Shown: positions 1-6,941, numbered from the stretch's first letter. The stretch: 23,274 nucleotides of DNA from Promethearchaeota archaeon (GCA_016839905.1 JAEOTJ010000270.1:1-23274); one strand, 5' to 3'. Translations and numbers: made by a program. Notes: generated by a model not told the origin, from the letters alone.

Positions 1-74
1 AATCCGTGAATATCGCCTTTTTCTGAATTCTTTAGAGCAAAGTTCTTTACTTTTAAAATGAAATCTTCAGACAT
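1..74 (-). CDS. N-terminal 24 residues of a cytosolic protein cut by the window edge
   Basis: An ATG at 72-74 opens a minus-strand frame that runs off the left edge and reads MSEDFILKVKNFALKNSEKG and then DIHG. The fragment is a short amphipathic helix followed by a D-I-H-G turn. HD-superfamily phosphohydrolases often begin this way, with a His shortly before the first metal-binding motif, but too little is visible to assign the family. It is divergent from the small membrane protein gene at 171, so the AT-rich 75-170 stretch probably holds both promoters. Confidence 0.45.
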   Translation of the reverse strand, partial: MSEDFILKVKNFALKNSEKGDIHG

Positions 75-170
75 TTAAACAATCTTTTTTTTTAATTGAA
101 TATGATATAATTTAATAATTAAAATTGATATTTAACTGAATAATAAAATAAAAGAGATGAGATTTTTAAT

Positions 171-353
171 ATGATAGAACAAGCACTATTTCAAGATCCC
201 GGAAGTCCAGGTTCTATTGATATAGGAATGATAATTGGATTAATTATATTAGTGGTAATCATTGTATTTATATCCATCTTGGTTTATAAAGTTCTAAAGG
301 CAAGGAAGGGTGTTAAAAAAGCCGAAAAGGACGATAGTGAACCACTACTATAA
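171..353 (+). CDS. Small single-pass membrane protein (60 aa)
   Basis: The product has a short polar N-terminus with Pro and Gly (residues 1-16), one hydrophobic helix (about 18-41) and a basic, then acidic, C-terminal tail (KARKGVKKAEKDD). By the positive-inside rule the tail faces the cytosol. A purine-rich GAGATGAG sits about 10 bases before the ATG. The next gene, 15 bases downstream, encodes a similar protein: both share M-I-I-G-L-I at the start of the helix and L-K-A-(R/N)-K at its end, so they look like a tandem duplicate pair in one operon. I recognise no family. A subunit-like or scaffold role is possible but not shown. Confidence 0.6.
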   Translation: MIEQALFQDPGSPGSIDIGMIIGLIILVVIIVFISILVYKVLKARKGVKKAEKDDSEPLL

Positions 354-368
354 ATAGAATAGAGAAAA

Positions 369-530
369 ATGACCACGACAACATCTAACATTGATATATT
401 TATTGTATTTATGATAATTGGATTAATAGGCATAATTTTAAGCATTTTGCTTATTATATACTTAATTTTAAAGTTTCTTAAGGCAAATAAAAAGGTCGAA
501 TCTGAAAATAAGGAGAAAATTAAGAAGTAA
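369..530 (+). CDS. Small single-pass membrane protein (53 aa), paralog of the upstream gene
   Basis: Found by direct reading. ATG at 369 and TAA at 528-530 enclose a 53-residue frame: Thr-rich start (MTTTTSNIDIF), a hydrophobic helix at about residues 10-36, and a Lys/Glu-rich cytosolic tail (KANKKVESENKEKIKK). It has the same architecture as the product of 171-353 and follows it by 15 bases, so it is probably the second cistron of a two-gene operon. Its last 11 bases overlap the convergent gene at 520-1479. Its length, correct topology and similarity to the upstream product support it as real, but a gene this short stays uncertain. Confidence 0.55.
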   Translation: MTTTTSNIDIFIVFMIIGLIGIILSILLIIYLILKFLKANKKVESENKEKIKK

Positions 531-1479
531 GAATCCGTTCATGAAATGTATCATATTTTTCAATTACTTCTCCAGTATTTTTATTTAATTTGACATAAAC
601 CATATAACCTCTATTATTAGCCATACTTTCTGCTAAGCAGAGCATTATAGTAATGATCTCCTCCTCCTCTTTAATGATTGGAATAATATATTCCCATTTT
701 GAGAAAAATCGATATTCTAAACCTATTAATCTCGCCTTGTTGTACAATTCCATCTCCCTCGTTCCTTTTTTAATCATTATTTCCATTACTACATGGTTTT
801 GAGATGATAAATGCTTTTTTTTGGTAAGCTTGAACGATACATAGTCTTCAATATCTTGAACTTCATAAATATTATAAATAAAAGGAATTAGTCCAGGAAT
901 AAAATTTCCCCCTGGATGTGAAGATTTTACCCATAATTTTAACATGATCCTGTATGTGAAATTAAAGATATAAATTCCAGAAAAAATATAGGCTAGGATA
1001 ACAAAGATATTCCAATCTGCATTAATCCTACCTAAAATGCGGAAAATTAAGAGAAATGCTCCAGATATCATCGCTAAAAATGGATTTATTGCTCGATCTA
1101 TAGCAAAACGATATTCTTTTTTAGAAATTGGATATAAGGCAGGAATTTTTGATGTTGTAAGGAGGTCGAGTGTAATATGGAGCCCATAACCTAAAAATCC
1201 AACAATCCAAGCCCATAGAAATAGAGCGTCAGTTAGAAGAGAAAAGATAAGCGCAATTAAAGCTGATATGATAAGAGCGATAACATATGAATGAGAAGCT
1301 GATTTATGAGCTAAGTAATATGAATTAAACTTTTTTTTTAAAGGTTGAAATATAATATCGAGATCGGGTAAAATCACCATGAGACCAAGAATATAAATAT
1401 ATTCTGGATCTAAGCTTAGATTATTTATTGCAAATATGCCAAATAGAACTCCAATAAAAAAATGAGAAAATAAATCCAT
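520..1479 (-). CDS. Membrane-bound metal-dependent hydrolase, YdjM/DUF457-like
   Basis: A 319-residue protein whose first half is membrane-embedded. Conserved features of the YdjM-like integral membrane metal-dependent hydrolase family are visible: His6 in the MDLFSH start, a PDLD motif at 38-41, HKSASHS at 58-64 and GLHITLDLLTT at about 99-109 (His101, Asp105). These His/Asp residues would ligand the metal. The second half has further hydrophobic segments and a soluble C-terminal domain rich in beta strands (about 200-319) that I do not recognise. The natural substrate of this family is unsettled; some members are linked to membrane or DNA-damage processes. It is convergent with the small membrane protein pair and downstream of the selenoprotein-like cluster, with no obvious functional tie to it. 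Confidence 0.75.
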   Translation of the reverse strand: MDLFSHFFIGVLFGIFAINNLSLDPEYIYILGLMVILPDLDIIFQPLKKKFNSYYLAHKSASHSYVIALIISALIALIFSLLTDALFLWAWIVGFLGYGLHITLDLLTTSKIPALYPISKKEYRFAIDRAINPFLAMISGAFLLIFRILGRINADWNIFVILAYIFSGIYIFNFTYRIMLKLWVKSSHPGGNFIPGLIPFIYNIYEVQDIEDYVSFKLTKKKHLSSQNHVVMEIMIKKGTREMELYNKARLIGLEYRFFSKWEYIIPIIKEEEEIITIMLCLAESMANNRGYMVYVKLNKNTGEVIEKYDTFHERILTS

Positions 1480-1540
1480 AATTTTTCAGTTTGTAGTTAT
1501 TATTAAATTCTATTATTTTTATTAGGACACTATCCTATTG

Positions 1541-1575
1541 TCCATCTTTCACTAGCATTTTCTGAAAGAGATCAT
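1541..1575 (-). promoter_or_regulatory. Candidate SECIS hairpin A (eukaryote-like core), 3' of selenoprotein-like gene A
   Basis: On the minus strand: ATGA (1572-1575), one base, stem CTCTTTC (1564-1570), a 13-base loop AGAAAATGCTAGT, stem GAAAGAT (1544-1550), then GGA (1541-1543). Six of seven pairs form. Flanking ATTG and CAAT can extend the helix below the core. Copies B and C have TGA where this one has GGA, so this is the least canonical of the three. It begins 7 bases after the stop of the extended reading frame. Known Lokiarchaeal and eukaryotic SECIS elements have an AUGA/UGA non-Watson-Crick core and an A-rich apical loop; the helix here is shorter than the eukaryotic one. Confidence 0.5.
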
Positions 1576-1581
1576 TCAATT

Positions 1582-2049
1582 TTATTTATTATCTTTATAA
1601 TAATGAGCGAAATATTCATTATCTTTACCATATTTCTTTCGGATGAGTGTTTTAAACTTGGAGATATCTAATCGATTCTTCACTTTTTCTCATCAACACC
1701 CAACATCGGGTTGTAATTGAATTTCGCTATTAGGATATATATTAAATTCAATATTATCGCGAATTGGGTTGAATTTTCTCATGGCTCCATTTTCATCGGG
1801 ACCATAGGCATTAACTCCAACATCATCATAAATAGAATTATTTACAAAATCAATTAACAATTGCAAATAATTATGAATATAGCCCTCATTTATTGGAAAG
1901 ATAGAATCTTCAGGATTTTCAAGTACTTGTTTATCGACTATAGCCAAAGCTTCAACAAATGTAGCATCGTCCTTCACATTTACTACAAATTTCTTTCCTT
2001 TCTGATGCCCTTTTAGGGGTAAATTAATATCAAAAATGATTTTTTTTAT
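1582..2049 (-). CDS. Putative selenoprotein A: small beta-grasp-like protein with in-frame UGA UGA (UU)
   Basis: With UGA read as Sec this is 155 residues. Residues 1-118 look like a small beta-grasp (ubiquitin/ThiS/MoaD-like) fold: strand KKIIFDI, strand FVVNV, helix DDATFVEALAIVDK, and a final NIYPNSEIQLQPD strand. UGA UGA (1690-1695) gives C-U-U at 118-120. The frame then stays open for 35 codons (EKVKNRLDISKFKTLIRKKY onward, ending FAHYYKDNK) to TAA at 1582-1584, and that tail is conserved in copies B and C. A conventional caller would see only 1693-1977 from an internal GTG, losing the first strands. The start I infer is ATA at 2047-2049, six bases after AGGTGAT, because the conserved N-terminus has no ATG, GTG or TTG. 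Alternative: two coupled cistrons, the second starting at GTG 1681-1683. Confidence 0.6.
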
Positions 2050-2127
2050 TTTTCAATCACCTACTTTCTTTTCTTTAATATTTTTAAATGGAAACATGGA
2101 GTTTTTATTCAAGAGGCCATCTTGTTG

Positions 2128-2162
2128 TCAATCTTTCACTAATATTTTTTAAAAGATCTCAT
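2128..2162 (-). promoter_or_regulatory. Candidate SECIS hairpin B, 3' of selenoprotein-like gene B
   Basis: On the minus strand: ATGA (2159-2162), one base, stem ATCTTTT (2151-2157), a 13-base A-rich loop AAAAAATATTAGT, stem GAAAGAT (2131-2137), then TGA (2128-2130). Seven pairs form, the last a U-G wobble. AUGA facing UGA is the quartet of eukaryote-type SECIS elements. The first pair is A-U here and G-C in copy C, a compensatory change. It starts six bases after the stop of the extended frame. Confidence 0.6.
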
Positions 2163-2168
2163 TCATTT

Positions 2169-2624
2169 TTAATTTCTATCATGCTTTTCAAAATAATGAG
2201 CAAAATTTTCATTTTCCTTTCCATATAACTTTCTTATAATCGTTTTAAATCTCCCATAATCCGGTCTGCTTGCCACTTTTGCTCATCAACCTCAGGAATC
2301 GGATGTTAATGAAATCTCACTGTTGTCATATAAATTAAAATTAAGATTTTTTTGAATGGGCATGAATCCTCTCGCACTAGCCGCAAAAACATTTATATCG
2401 GAGTAGAGTATGTTATCTTGTGGAGACCAAAAGAGCTGAAGGTAGCTCCTTACAAAAATATGATTCTTTGAGAAGGGTGATAACTCCGGATTTTTAAACA
2501 TTCTCTTGTCAACCTCAGCTAATGCTTCAATAAGAATGGCATCATCTTTTACCTCTACTACAAATTCTCTATTTTTGCTAACTCCATTTTCAGGGATCCT
2601 TAATTGAAATGTAATTTTTTTTAT
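2169..2624 (-). CDS. Putative selenoprotein B: beta-grasp-like protein with U-G-U-U motif
   Basis: With UGA as Sec this is 151 residues. The fold pattern matches copies A and C: KKITFQL strand, EFVVEV strand, helix KDDAILIEALAEVDKRM, SYLQLFW, and terminal NLYDNSEISL. Three in-frame UGA codons (2292-2294, 2286-2288, 2283-2285) with a Gly between give S-U-G-U-U at 110-114. The frame continues in a conserved tail (AKVASRPDYGRFKTIIRKLY onward, FAHYF) to TAA at 2169-2171. The only conventional start in the beta-grasp part is ATG at 2499-2501, which removes the first 41 residues. I therefore infer ATA at 2622-2624, nine bases after a perfect GGAGG. It is 31 bases downstream of the CxC thioredoxin-like gene. 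The coupled-cistron alternative (GTG at 2271-2273) is weakly supported by a GAGGT just upstream. Confidence 0.6.
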
Positions 2625-2655
2625 TTTTATTTACCTCCTTAATTTTTTTATTTGA

Positions 2656-2943
2656 TTAAATCAATCCTTTATTTTTAAGTAATTCAGGTAAATGCTTTTT
2701 TAAAGCAATTGTTGATGTAAATTTGCGTTTTCCATCTATTAAAACACAATTTCCAAGAATATTATTATTGCGAGCTTCGTCTGAATTTAGGTTTTTTGTA
2801 TTAAAATTAATAAGCTTAATATAAGGGGTTAAGATTTCAAAAATCTGGTTCATATAATTGTCCCACATGCATAAACACGTATCTAATGGAACATAGATAT
2901 CCAAGTTCAATTTATCAGATTTAAATATTTTTTGTTCATTCAT
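2656..2943 (-). CDS. Small thioredoxin-fold-like protein with CxC motif
   Basis: A 95-residue protein: strand LDIYVPL, then D-T-C-L-C-M-W (residues 22-28) at the helix start where thioredoxins carry CxxC, a helix (MNQIFEILTPY), strand IKLINF, a helix with SDEARNNNILG, strand NCVLIDGK, then a C-terminal helix (TIALKKHLPELL). The alternation fits a thioredoxin or ArsD-like fold, and the G-N-C-V-L-I-D-G stretch resembles the strand after the usual cis-Pro site. A paired CxC could bind As(III), Hg(II) or another soft metal, or act as a redox site. It sits between two putative selenoproteins on the same strand, so a chaperone or reductant role for that pathway is reasonable inference. The family is not identified with certainty. 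Confidence 0.65.
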   Translation of the reverse strand: MNEQKIFKSDKLNLDIYVPLDTCLCMWDNYMNQIFEILTPYIKLINFNTKNLNSDEARNNNILGNCVLIDGKRKFTSTIALKKHLPELLKNKGLI

Positions 2944-3029
2944 GCGATTAATCTACTTAGACTAATTATGTTGTATTATTATATTTTTTTCTTATATTTT
3001 ATTAAAAATAATAGGAGGCCTTCCTATTG

Positions 3030-3064
3030 TCAGTCTCTCACTAGGGTTTTCTGATAGACTTCAT
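3030..3064 (-). promoter_or_regulatory. Candidate SECIS hairpin C, overlapping the end of selenoprotein-like gene C
   Basis: On the minus strand: ATGA (3061-3064), one base, stem GTCTATC (3053-3059), a 13-base loop AGAAAACCCTAGT, stem GAGAGAC (3033-3039), then TGA (3030-3032). Six of seven pairs form, with one A-G mismatch. The AUGA/UGA quartet and A-rich loop are intact. The extended frame of gene C ends at the TAG inside the loop, so this element partly overlaps coding sequence, unlike A and B. Confidence 0.6.
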
Positions 3065-3529
3065 TCTTTTTTTTTTCTGGAAGTAATGAGCGAAAGTTTC
3101 ATGTTGCTTTCCATATTTACTCATTATTATTCGTTTGAAGGTACCATAATCTAAGCGTTCTTTCATGACATCAGCTCATCAATCAGCATGGACAGATAGA
3201 ATTATTTTGCTATTGGGGTAAAGATTAATATTAATATCTTCGTTTAAGCCCATGAATTCTCTATTAGGTCCATACGCATTTATCGCACATTCCTCGTAAA
3301 TTTTATCCTCTTCTGCATCCCAGATCAATTGAAGATAACTCTTAATTAGACCTTTATATAAAGGAAATACAGATTTTTCAAGATTATCAAATACCCTCTT
3401 ATCGAGTATTCCTAGGGCATCAACAATAGTACCATCATCTTTAATTTCAACGGTAAAATCAATACCATTTGATAAAACTCTTTCCGGGGCAATGATAGTT
3501 AGGTTTATTTTCTTAATTTTAATTATCAC
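3041..3529 (-). CDS. Putative selenoprotein C: beta-grasp-like protein with in-frame UGA UGA (UU)
   Basis: The first of the three paralogs in transcription order. The beta-grasp-like part reads KKINLTI, FTVEI, helix DDGTIVDALGILDKRVF, SYLQLIW, and NLYPNSKIILSVHAD. It is followed by UGA UGA (3176-3181) and then ADVMKERLDYGTFKRIIMSK and KYGKQHETFAHYF to TAG at 3041-3043. A GTG at 3527-3529 could start it, but that codon lies inside the AGGTGAT ribosome binding sequence. Alignment with A and B favours ATT at 3515-3517. The UU pair sits a few residues after the last strand, where ThiS/MoaD/ubiquitin proteins carry Gly-Gly. It lies 24 bases after the HgcB-like gene, so it is probably co-transcribed. 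A separate second cistron starting at ATG 3164-3166 is the alternative. Confidence 0.6.
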
Positions 3530-3553
3530 CTATTTTTTAAATATTAAATAAAA

Positions 3554-4072
3554 TTACTCCATATCTTCTTTCTTGGTTCTTTCTTCTTCTGGCACTGGGC
3601 AGCAAGTGTTTAAATTAGGTTTTATGAATTCATCAAAAGCTTTTAAGACTTGCTTATCAAAACTTTCGGGAATGTTAGGACCACAACAGCTTGTTGATGT
3701 ATCTGTTGGTGAGCAACAACTAGTTGATGGAGCTATAGGAGCACTTTCAGTAGGGGCACATCCACATCCGCAATATGCCTTTCCACTCTTTTCTGCCTTC
3801 TTACGTGATCTTGCATCCCATAAACAACCACATCCTTCTTGTTCATTCATGATTATTGCCTGTGTAGGGCAATTTCTTTGACAAGCACTACATTCCGTGC
3901 ATAACTCGGGCTTACTAATTTCAAATTTACCAGAGCCATCAGATATTGGAAGCCCAAATGGACATACTTCACTACAGAGCCCGCAACCATTGCATATGGA
4001 TTTATCAATTAAAATCCGCTCACTTCCTTCAGGAGTACTACAAGAACTTGAATCTTTTTTTGTTTCTGTCAT
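3554..4072 (-). CDS. hgcB-like: HgcB-like 2[4Fe-4S] ferredoxin with vicinal-cysteine tail
   Basis: A 172-residue protein with 20 cysteines. Two CX2CX2CX3C clusters (Cys27/30/33/37 and Cys58/61/64/68, each followed by Pro) would bind two [4Fe-4S] centres. After them comes E-G-C-G-C (81, 83), at the place where HgcB has its extra conserved Cys, then C-G-C-G-C (101-105) and three vicinal pairs, S-C-C at 119-120 and 129-130 and T-C-C at 157-158. HgcB passes electrons to the corrinoid of HgcA and ends in a Cys pair thought to handle Hg(II); this tail is much longer than usual. It lies 40 bases after the HgcA-like fusion gene. The CC repeats would also suit As(III). Mercury versus arsenic cannot be settled from sequence. 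Confidence 0.8.
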   Translation of the reverse strand: MTETKKDSSSCSTPEGSERILIDKSICNGCGLCSEVCPFGLPISDGSGKFEISKPELCTECSACQRNCPTQAIIMNEQEGCGCLWDARSRKKAEKSGKAYCGCGCAPTESAPIAPSTSCCSPTDTSTSCCGPNIPESFDKQVLKAFDEFIKPNLNTCCPVPEEERTKKEDME

Positions 4073-4112
4073 AATATTTTCATTCTATTATATTTTCTCT
4101 ATTTATTTTATA

Positions 4113-5795
4113 TCACACTTGATAAAAAAATATACTTAATGCAAAAGGTATTAAACTTACTACTAGTAAAATCATATTGATTTTTGTAAAAATGGGATAA
4201 ATATTTTGAATTTCTCTGGGATTTGTTGCCATTGTATATCCGCTGGAGGACATTGTAGAAAAAAATGCAATCCAAAAATAGAAAAGAAAACTCAATAACA
4301 CTAGGATTATAGAATTATGTAAAATCCAAGAGAGAAAACTTAAAGTAATTCCACTTAATAGCCCAAAGAATAGCCCTTTCTTCACAAAACAAGTAGTGAA
4401 CCCTGAGAGGGGCAAAAATAGGAATATAATTACATTTGCAATTACTATTGCTAAGCATAATTCTGCTAGCCACCAGAAATTACTTGACACATCCATAAAA
4501 ATACTCAAGCCAATAAACAATATTAAGAGAGCTATTATAGGGTAAAAGAAGATTTTTCTAAATAAAAAGGTTATGTGTGTAATACCTGCACGAGCTCTAT
4601 GAGATAATGTAAATTTAGCAAGTTTCATGGAGTCGGGCTTTCTAGCAGGACGTTCCTCTAAATATCGTGGAAGATCTTTTGACCAAACAGATCCATAATT
4701 TATTCTAAATGGAAACTTTTCTGATTTTTTAGGCAATTGTGGTACAGCAACACCCCCTGCTGAGAGTTGGGGGAGGATTAATGTCTTCTTTTTCGTGAGT
4801 TTATGAATATCAGTGGCATAAACGGCTTCTAGCAACTGAGGGTTTCCAAAGTCATTCCCACGAGCCGCACACCATACATTTATGCCATTAGAGTCTACAC
4901 ATAATACCCAGGCATCTATATGTTGGATGTTTCGCATCACTTTAATATAAGTATAGTCGTAATTAGCAGTTACAATTATAGGGGAATTATCATCAGGATT
5001 GCCAGACTTATATATTCCAGGTTCAATAGCGACTCCATCAATCTGTCCAGTGAACAGACATCGATAGATCCTTAATTGTGATTTAATCCCTTTAAAGTTC
5101 TTAAGTTCGGGTCTATAATAACCCGGTTCATCATGAAGACTACCATTGATCTTTTGCAATTCAAGTGTTTGGATTACTCCACTTTTCCATTTTTGTACTG
5201 AGATAACCTTAAAACCAATAGGTTCAAGATAATTAAAAAACCATTTTAAGACATGTGTAGTTCCTAATTGAAGACGTTTAAGTTTCTTTTTATAGCGCCA
5301 GCGCTTAATCTTAAATATGAGTTTAGGAAAACCAGAGGGTATAAATTCAGCTGCCAATAATAAATAACCCCCAGGTTTTAATACCTTCCATGCGTTTCGA
5401 AGGAGGATTTGTTGCTCAAACGGTCGAAGTTCAGAAAGCATAAAAGTACTAACAACAACATCTTGAGAATTGTTTTCGACAGGAAGGTTATTAAAAGTAC
5501 CAATTTGATATTTGAGACTAATCTCTTCTTCCGAAGGATAATTATTCAATGCAAAATTGATCATTTGGTAATTTTTATCGATACCAATAACTTCATTACC
5601 CATTTTAGCAATATTCGCTGCTAGAGATCCAGTACCACAACCAACGTCTATCACCTTATTATTAGGACCAACCTTATTTAAAATCCATTCTCGAACCTTA
5701 ATATTTACTCCTTTCGTCAGAGTAGTGAATTTAGAATCGTAAGTTTCTGGTTCTTCCTCTAATTTACGCATATAAGCAACAGCTATAATCCTCAC
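4113..5795 (-). CDS. hgcA-like: SAM methyltransferase fused to HgcA-like corrinoid membrane protein
   Basis: 560 residues in three parts. Residues 1-215 are a class I SAM methyltransferase (IDVGCGTG at 49-56, a GID acidic strand end at 71-73, and a VLKPGGYLLLAAE strand). Residues 225-405 match the corrinoid-binding domain of HgcA: cap-helix N-V-W-C-A-A at 306-311 with Cys309 as predicted cobalt ligand, then LSAGGVAVPQL and YGSVWSKDLPRYLEE. Residues 415-558 hold five hydrophobic helices, the HgcA number, with SSSGYTMATNPREIQ near the last loop. HgcA transfers a methyl group from methylcobalamin to Hg(II). The usual G-K-G-T after the cap Cys is R-G-N-D here, so this is a divergent member. The start is GTG 5793-5795, or ATG 5769-5771. 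It follows the ACR3 gene by 10 bases and precedes the HgcB-like gene. Confidence 0.85.
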   Translation of the reverse strand: MRIIAVAYMRKLEEEPETYDSKFTTLTKGVNIKVREWILNKVGPNNKVIDVGCGTGSLAANIAKMGNEVIGIDKNYQMINFALNNYPSEEEISLKYQIGTFNNLPVENNSQDVVVSTFMLSELRPFEQQILLRNAWKVLKPGGYLLLAAEFIPSGFPKLIFKIKRWRYKKKLKRLQLGTTHVLKWFFNYLEPIGFKVISVQKWKSGVIQTLELQKINGSLHDEPGYYRPELKNFKGIKSQLRIYRCLFTGQIDGVAIEPGIYKSGNPDDNSPIIVTANYDYTYIKVMRNIQHIDAWVLCVDSNGINVWCAARGNDFGNPQLLEAVYATDIHKLTKKKTLILPQLSAGGVAVPQLPKKSEKFPFRINYGSVWSKDLPRYLEERPARKPDSMKLAKFTLSHRARAGITHITFLFRKIFFYPIIALLILFIGLSIFMDVSSNFWWLAELCLAIVIANVIIFLFLPLSGFTTCFVKKGLFFGLLSGITLSFLSWILHNSIILVLLSFLFYFWIAFFSTMSSSGYTMATNPREIQNIYPIFTKINMILLVVSLIPFALSIFFYQV

Positions 5796-5805
5796 CCAAT
5801 TCTCA

Positions 5806-6852
5806 TTAAATCACAGGTTTTTCGGACTCCCAAAAACTACGCTTTTCTAGAAATTTTCCTAAATATATAATAAATAACATTATTGGCACTTCCCAAAATA
5901 GCCCCATTGTGGTACCTAATGCGGCAATAGAACCAATCCCATACATGGCGATAGCAGTGGCAATCGCAATTTCAAAATGACTTGATGAGCCAATAATTAC
6001 CGTAATAATTGCTTCATCATATTTTAATTTAAATAATTTTGTAATTAAAATATTATATCCAACCACAATTGCAAATCCAAGCAAGAGTGGAATTGAGATT
6101 AATATTAACAAGTCTGGATTTTTCAGTAAAACGTCTCCATTCAACGAGAAGAGAATTATTAGGGTTGTAAGTAAAGCAATAATTGAAACCTTTCCAACAA
6201 AAGGTCGATATGTGTTGTCAAACCAATCATCGCCTTTAGACGCGATAATTAATCGTTTACTAATAATACCAAGAACTAAAGGAAGCCCAATAAAAAAGAA
6301 TAACGAAATTAACAAAAAAACCCAATTAATTGGAATATTTTGAATACCTGTTAATAATACTACTATAGGAACGTAAAGAAATATTATAGTAATCGTATTC
6401 AAACTAGTATTAACGACATTTTGTTCTTGGTTCCCATCTGCCATCCAACCCCAAACTAAAACCATTGCAGTACAAGGAGAGCTTGAAAGTAATATAATGG
6501 CTACGATTAATTGCTCATGTCCAGGTAAAAAAATGCGTGCCATTAATAAACCAATAATGGGAGCGATGATCCAGTTCGATACAAGCGTTAAAATAATTGG
6601 TTTAGGATTTTTCCCTAATTTTTTCAACTCAGAACCTTGTATGTTCAACATTGCGGGATACATCATTAAGAAAAGACAAATCCCAATTGGTATGGATATC
6701 TCACCAATTTTCCAAGAGTCAATAGCTGTACTAATCCCTGGTATTACTTGAGAAAGAATTATACCGATGATGATGCATAGTACAACCCAAAGCGGTAGAA
6801 GTTTTTCAAAATAATTAATACTTCTCCCTTTTTCCTTTTGTTTCTCATTCAT
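5806..6852 (-). CDS. acr3 (arsB): ACR3-family arsenite efflux permease
   Basis: 348 residues, with hydrophobic segments fitting the ten-helix ACR3 fold. Family hallmarks are visible: S-S-P-C-T-A-M-V-L-V-W at 124-134 with the essential Cys127, followed by W-M-A-D-G-N; S-H-F-E-I-A-I-A-T-A-I-A at 291-302; and F-W-E-V-P-I-M-L with Glu321, the second residue needed for transport. It exports As(OH)3 using the proton motive force. It is the first gene of the minus-strand island and is divergent from arsR across a 185-base intergenic region. No clear ribosome binding site precedes its ATG, so it may be leaderless. Confidence 0.92.
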   Translation of the reverse strand: MNEKQKEKGRSINYFEKLLPLWVVLCIIIGIILSQVIPGISTAIDSWKIGEISIPIGICLFLMMYPAMLNIQGSELKKLGKNPKPIILTLVSNWIIAPIIGLLMARIFLPGHEQLIVAIILLSSSPCTAMVLVWGWMADGNQEQNVVNTSLNTITIIFLYVPIVVLLTGIQNIPINWVFLLISLFFFIGLPLVLGIISKRLIIASKGDDWFDNTYRPFVGKVSIIALLTTLIILFSLNGDVLLKNPDLLILISIPLLLGFAIVVGYNILITKLFKLKYDEAIITVIIGSSSHFEIAIATAIAMYGIGSIAALGTTMGLFWEVPIMLFIIYLGKFLEKRSFWESEKPVI

Positions 6853-6941
6853 TTTATGATACCAATTTATATTTTTTTAAAAAATGATGTTATTTTATTT
6901 AATATTACTACTTATAAGACCTAAGATATTAAAATAATTAA

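Noticed and set aside
1541..1575. The conserved 3' element as a coding extension in another frame (reading N-D-L-F-Q-K-x-L-V-K-D)
   Set aside because: The frame differs from the gene and contains stops in two copies; compensatory pairing in the hairpin explains conservation better.
1680..1700. TTGATGAG at the stops of the three paralogs as a box C (RUGAUGA) of C/D sRNAs
   Set aside because: No matching D box or guide spacing is found, and the motif coincides with in-frame codons in all three copies, which recoding explains better.
3573..3881. Plus-strand open frame opposite the ferredoxin gene
   Set aside because: It is a shadow of the Cys-rich minus-strand gene.
4113..5795. Reading the fusion as two separate genes
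   Set aside because: The frame is open from the methyltransferase through the corrinoid domain and all five helices, with no internal stop or ribosome binding site.
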